A DNA stretch of 16,422 nt from assembly GCA_028678885.1 (NCBI GenBank), contig JAJRCP010000068.1, positions 1-16,422 on the forward strand, read 5' to 3'. The position numbers and the translations under genes were made by a program. Under the pieces are notes generated by a model that had not been told where the DNA came from, made no database searches, and saw only the letters and a program-made list of their open reading frames with translations. This document shows, in pieces, positions 14,227 to 16,422 of the stretch; position 1 is the stretch's first letter, and the number at the start of each line of letters is the position of its first letter. The stretch is from Methanomicrobiales archaeon. Its GTDB lineage: Archaea; Halobacteriota; Methanomicrobia; Methanomicrobiales; JACTUA01.

Positions 14227-14589
14227 ATGGACTGGACAGAAGAACAGCGAAATATTATAGAAAAGTATAAAAAAATCGAGGATATCCCTCCAGAACAGCG
14301 AAGATACAAATGCCATCGGTGCCACCAGATTGTGGATACTAGTCCCTGCCCGGCATGCGGGGAAACTATGCTCACCATCATGTGCCCTCTAGATCATGTG
14401 CATTGTATCCACGATATGACCCCGGGAATCGAATATTGCCCCATCTGCGGGTCGGCCATCTGCCCGCGGTGTGCCTGCCATGATGTCGTCCAGATCAGCA
14501 GGGTCACCGGATATCTTCAGGATGTTTCTGGTTGGAATGCGGGCAAACAACAGGAATTAAAAGACAGGGTACGTTATAATCTGGTATGA
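14227..14589 (+). CDS. stand-alone NrdD C-terminal-domain protein (anaerobic RNR-like)
   Basis: The 120-residue product looks like the extreme C-terminus of class III (anaerobic) ribonucleotide reductase NrdD without the catalytic barrel. Residues 91-118, SRVTGYLQDV then SGWNAGKQQELKDRVRYN, match the NrdD glycyl-radical loop and tail; Gly95 corresponds to the radical glycine. Before it lie 11 cysteines (C29, C32, C41, C44, C53, C60, C71, C74, C79, C82, C84) that could form two zinc ribbons, against one in NrdD. The frame is open to 14089, but ATG 14227 (MDWTEEQRNIIEKYK) is the likely start; AACATTAATA about 27 bases before it may be a TATA box, giving a leaderless mRNA. It is coupled to cbiZ by ATGA. 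Function unknown: a radical 'spare part' or a regulator is inference. Confidence 0.8.
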   Translation: MDWTEEQRNIIEKYKKIEDIPPEQRRYKCHRCHQIVDTSPCPACGETMLTIMCPLDHVHCIHDMTPGIEYCPICGSAICPRCACHDVVQISRVTGYLQDVSGWNAGKQQELKDRVRYNLV

Positions 14590-15467
14590 GATATTTTGTC
14601 CGCGATTCTACACTTTTTCTTCGCGGAAATTTTCTGGCAGCGAGCACGGGCATTAACGGGGGAATACGAAAGGTCTCCACTATCTGTAATCGCACTGTCT
14701 CTCGGGACTTCGAACACGAACAACCGCTCCGATCTCTGGAGCAGATCATCACCAAAGAGGGATATTCTGATGCGTTTTTTGGGTTACTCACCGCTGTGGA
14801 GATGCGTAATTTATGCATTCTCCAGTATGATTTCATCACAGTGTTTATCACCGCAGGAGTGACCAATCCGAAGGAAGAAGGCCCTCATACCATCAATATT
14901 CTGGTGTATTCAGGCGAGGGACTCTCACCGGGTGGCCTGCTGGAATCGATTATCACTGCGACAGAGGCAAAGGTGAAAGCACTTCAGAACATGGGACATC
15001 CTTTTACCGGAACTACCACTGATGCCATCGTGATCGCAAGTGAAGGGGAGGAACGGCATGTCTATGCAGGAATACTCACCGAACCCGGCCGCAGAATCTA
15101 CCCTGCGGTTGTATTTGGGGTTCAGGAAGCGCTCAAACGCCATGAAGGGCGGATTGTGAGAACCGGTCCATCCTTTTTTATTTTCAGCCGGTATGGAGGA
15201 GAACGCTGGGTAGAATGGGGAAGAGAAGAATGCCCCTATTACCCCTGTCATTTTGAGGGGCAGCGCTGTGATTTCTGTTACTGTCCCTTCTATCCCTGTC
15301 TGGATGCCGGTATCGGTGGATGGGTTGGGAGCTCCTTAGGAGGAGAGGTATGGAGCTGCAGTACTTGCACGCTCCTTCACGAGCCCGAGATCGCATCCTA
15401 TTTCAGGAAATATCCGGAAGCATCCCTTCCCGAATTAAAAGCTCTCTTGAAGCGACGAAAAAAGTGA
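14586..15467 (+). CDS. cbiZ: adenosylcobinamide amidohydrolase CbiZ with C-terminal Cys-rich domain
   Basis: CbiZ removes the aminopropanol side chain of adenosylcobinamide to give adenosylcobyric acid, letting archaea salvage incomplete corrinoids. Residues about 15-190 show the CbiZ pattern: FFGLLTAVEMRNL, TVFITAGVTNP, HTINILVYSGEGLSPGGLLE, ITATEAKVKAL and FTGTTTDAIVIAS, then GRRIYPAVVFGVQEALK. From 214 to about 265 a second domain follows, CPYYPCHFEGQRCDFCYCPFYPC then VWSCSTCTLLHEP, eight cysteines (C216, C221, C228, C231, C233, C238, C258, C261) resembling the 'cysteine-rich small domain' (PF04071-like), likely metal-binding. Total 293 residues. The start overlaps the stop of the NrdD-like gene as ATGA; only six bases separate its stop from that of the convergent DUF1858 gene. 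Confidence 0.9.
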   Translation: MRYFVRDSTLFLRGNFLAASTGINGGIRKVSTICNRTVSRDFEHEQPLRSLEQIITKEGYSDAFFGLLTAVEMRNLCILQYDFITVFITAGVTNPKEEGPHTINILVYSGEGLSPGGLLESIITATEAKVKALQNMGHPFTGTTTDAIVIASEGEERHVYAGILTEPGRRIYPAVVFGVQEALKRHEGRIVRTGPSFFIFSRYGGERWVEWGREECPYYPCHFEGQRCDFCYCPFYPCLDAGIGGWVGSSLGGEVWSCSTCTLLHEPEIASYFRKYPEASLPELKALLKRRKK

Positions 15468-15473
15468 TGGGAT

Positions 15474-15668
15474 TTATTTTTCCGGGATACCAAGGGCATC
15501 CAGGAGTTCCTGCAGCGGAATACCATGTGCCATCGCTGCCTCTCGTATGCTCTCACCGCGTGCGACCGCGCATCCGAGACAACCCATCCCAAAACGAAAT
15601 AATACTTCAGCAGAATCAGGTTTTTCTCGCAAAAGATCCATGATCGTGCTGTCCGCTGTTACTGTCAT
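15474..15668 (-). CDS. DUF1858 small redox-disulfide domain protein
   Basis: The 64-residue protein matches the DUF1858 / 'hybrid cluster protein-associated redox disulfide' family: TADSTIMDLLREKPDSAEVL, then the CxxC site GMGCLGCAVARGESIREAA (C30, C33) and a helix HGIPLQELLDALG. Members are small cytosolic proteins of unsettled function, presumed to do thiol or metal chemistry; a family with an extra helix near CxxC is common in strict anaerobes. Length is complete. A TTTAAGTA element about 27 bases upstream of the ATG (plus about 15692-15700) suggests a near-leaderless transcript. It diverges from the RPA gene. Confidence 0.88.
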   Translation of the reverse strand: MTVTADSTIMDLLREKPDSAEVLFRFGMGCLGCAVARGESIREAAMAHGIPLQELLDALGIPEK

Positions 15669-15739
15669 GGTATCAGAGTGTGTTAGGTATACTACTTAAA
15701 CTTTTGATCATTCCCACATTTTCACCCTGCGAACCATGG

Positions 15740-15747
15740 TTTATAAA
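15740..15747 (+). promoter_or_regulatory. TATA box of the RPA gene
   Basis: TTTATAAA lies about 40 bases upstream of ATG 15784, which would place the transcript start near 15771. The leader would hold the GGAG ribosome-binding site eight bases before the ATG. Confidence 0.55.
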
Positions 15748-15783
15748 CAGGGGAACGTGTCATGATTTCTTGGAGATGTAACC

Positions 15784-16422
15784 ATGGATATTGACGAAGC
15801 AGTTGAAAGAATCTCCCAAAAAATTGAATCCAAAGGAAAAACTCCGGATAAGAAGAAGATAGAAGGGAAACTGAGGCGCCTTATCGAAGAATTTGGCGTA
15901 CATGCCGCGGAAGCGGAACGCACTGTCCTGAATGAGCTGGCGAAGGAATACTCTCTTACCTCCATCAATGCCCGTTCCGCAGAGAAGAAAGAAATTGGTG
16001 CACTTCTCCCTGGTGAATGGGTAACTATTGAGGGGAAGATTATAACACTACTCACTCCTCCCACTCCGGCGATTGCACAGACAGGAATCATCGCTGATCC
16101 GAGCGGGGCTATACGATTTGTGATCTGGTCGAGGGCAGGAGCTCCTCCGCTTGAAGACGGATCCTGGTACAGGATCGAGTCAGCCGTGGTGGACGAATAC
16201 CGCAATGCGCCAGTCGTGAATATCCATACAGGAACGACGGTCGTATCTGCAGATCGGGATACTCCCATTATTCCAGTAATCCAAAAAATTTCTGAATTAA
16301 AGCCAGGGGTCGGGAATATCCGTGCAAAGATGATACAGGAATGGGAGCCCTCGCATCCCCGTATGTTTCAGGTGGGTCTTTTCGGAGATGAATCAGGAAC
16401 CATCAAGTTTACAATCTGGAAA
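15784..16422 (+). CDS. replication protein A-like single-stranded DNA-binding protein (partial)
   Basis: The frame from ATG 15784 is open to the window end, giving 213 residues of an RPA/replication factor A protein, which coats single-stranded DNA in replication and repair. Residues 1-60 form a helical lead (MDIDEAVERISQKIESKGK, AEAERTVLNELAKEY). A first OB-fold spans about 72-158 (GEWVTIEGKIITLL, IIADPSGAIRFVIWSRAG, APVVNIHTGTTVVSA), and a second begins near 165 (ISELKPGVGNIRAKM, GLFGDESGTIKFTIWK). Repeated OB-folds with D-xSG-x-I-(R/K)F-x-IW are the hallmark of euryarchaeal RPA. ATG 15784 has GGAG at a good distance. The C-terminal part, often with more OB-folds and a zinc finger, is outside the window. 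Confidence 0.9.
   Translation, partial: MDIDEAVERISQKIESKGKTPDKKKIEGKLRRLIEEFGVHAAEAERTVLNELAKEYSLTSINARSAEKKEIGALLPGEWVTIEGKIITLLTPPTPAIAQTGIIADPSGAIRFVIWSRAGAPPLEDGSWYRIESAVVDEYRNAPVVNIHTGTTVVSADRDTPIIPVIQKISELKPGVGNIRAKMIQEWEPSHPRMFQVGLFGDESGTIKFTIWK

Noticed and set aside
13929..14381. Minus-strand 150-aa ORF with several CxxC pairs.
   Set aside because: It overlaps the NrdD-like gene, whose family match is clear, and its early part is a shadow of that gene; no ribosome-binding site or family match was seen.

Overview
The window is chromosomal DNA from a methanogenic archaeon, most likely of the order Methanomicrobiales. The evidence is a group II chaperonin (thermosome), TiaS, deoxyhypusine synthase, an archaeal CbiZ, an archaeal RPA, a dihydropteroate-synthase-like protein of the kind linked to methanopterin, a four-subunit 2-oxoacid:ferredoxin oxidoreductase, TATA-type promoters and archaeal-style ATGA gene overlaps. 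The genus cannot be fixed from the sequence alone. No mobile element, CRISPR array, tRNA or rRNA was seen.

Layout: (1) 1-666 holds the last codons of an RND/MMPL-type exporter, then a gene-poor stretch with two doubtful small ORFs. (2) 667-3602 has a minus-strand DHPS-like gene diverging from a PHP phosphoesterase-truA pair. (3) 3829-5229 is a minus-strand GAF/histidine kinase that has lost its sensor, membrane segments and half of its HAMP domain; a decayed HAMP remnant lies upstream of the only ATG. (4) 5418-8176 is a tightly overlapping operon for a beta-alpha-gamma-delta 2-oxoacid:ferredoxin oxidoreductase. (5) 8352-10972 carries, on the minus strand, the thermosome and an HTH regulator just upstream of it. 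(6) 11021-15467 is a plus-strand cluster: tiaS, dys, pyrF, a box C/D RNA, one uncertain small ORF, a stand-alone NrdD C-terminal-domain protein and cbiZ with an extra Cys-rich domain. (7) A small DUF1858 redox protein on the minus strand diverges from an RPA gene that runs off the window.

The most notable result is a previously unlisted box C/D guide RNA at 13839-13897. It has perfect C, D', C' and D boxes and a 5-bp closing stem, and its 5' end is built from the last codons and stop of pyrF. It lies in a gene string rich in translation chemistry: TiaS puts agmatine on tRNA-Ile2, deoxyhypusine synthase puts an aminobutyl group on aIF5A, and the C/D RNA would guide 2'-O-methylation. TruA is encoded further upstream. 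Further points of interest are the 120-residue NrdD-tail protein that keeps the glycyl-radical-like loop, its translational coupling to cbiZ, and the beheaded kinase. I did not find a clearly new defence or mobile system.
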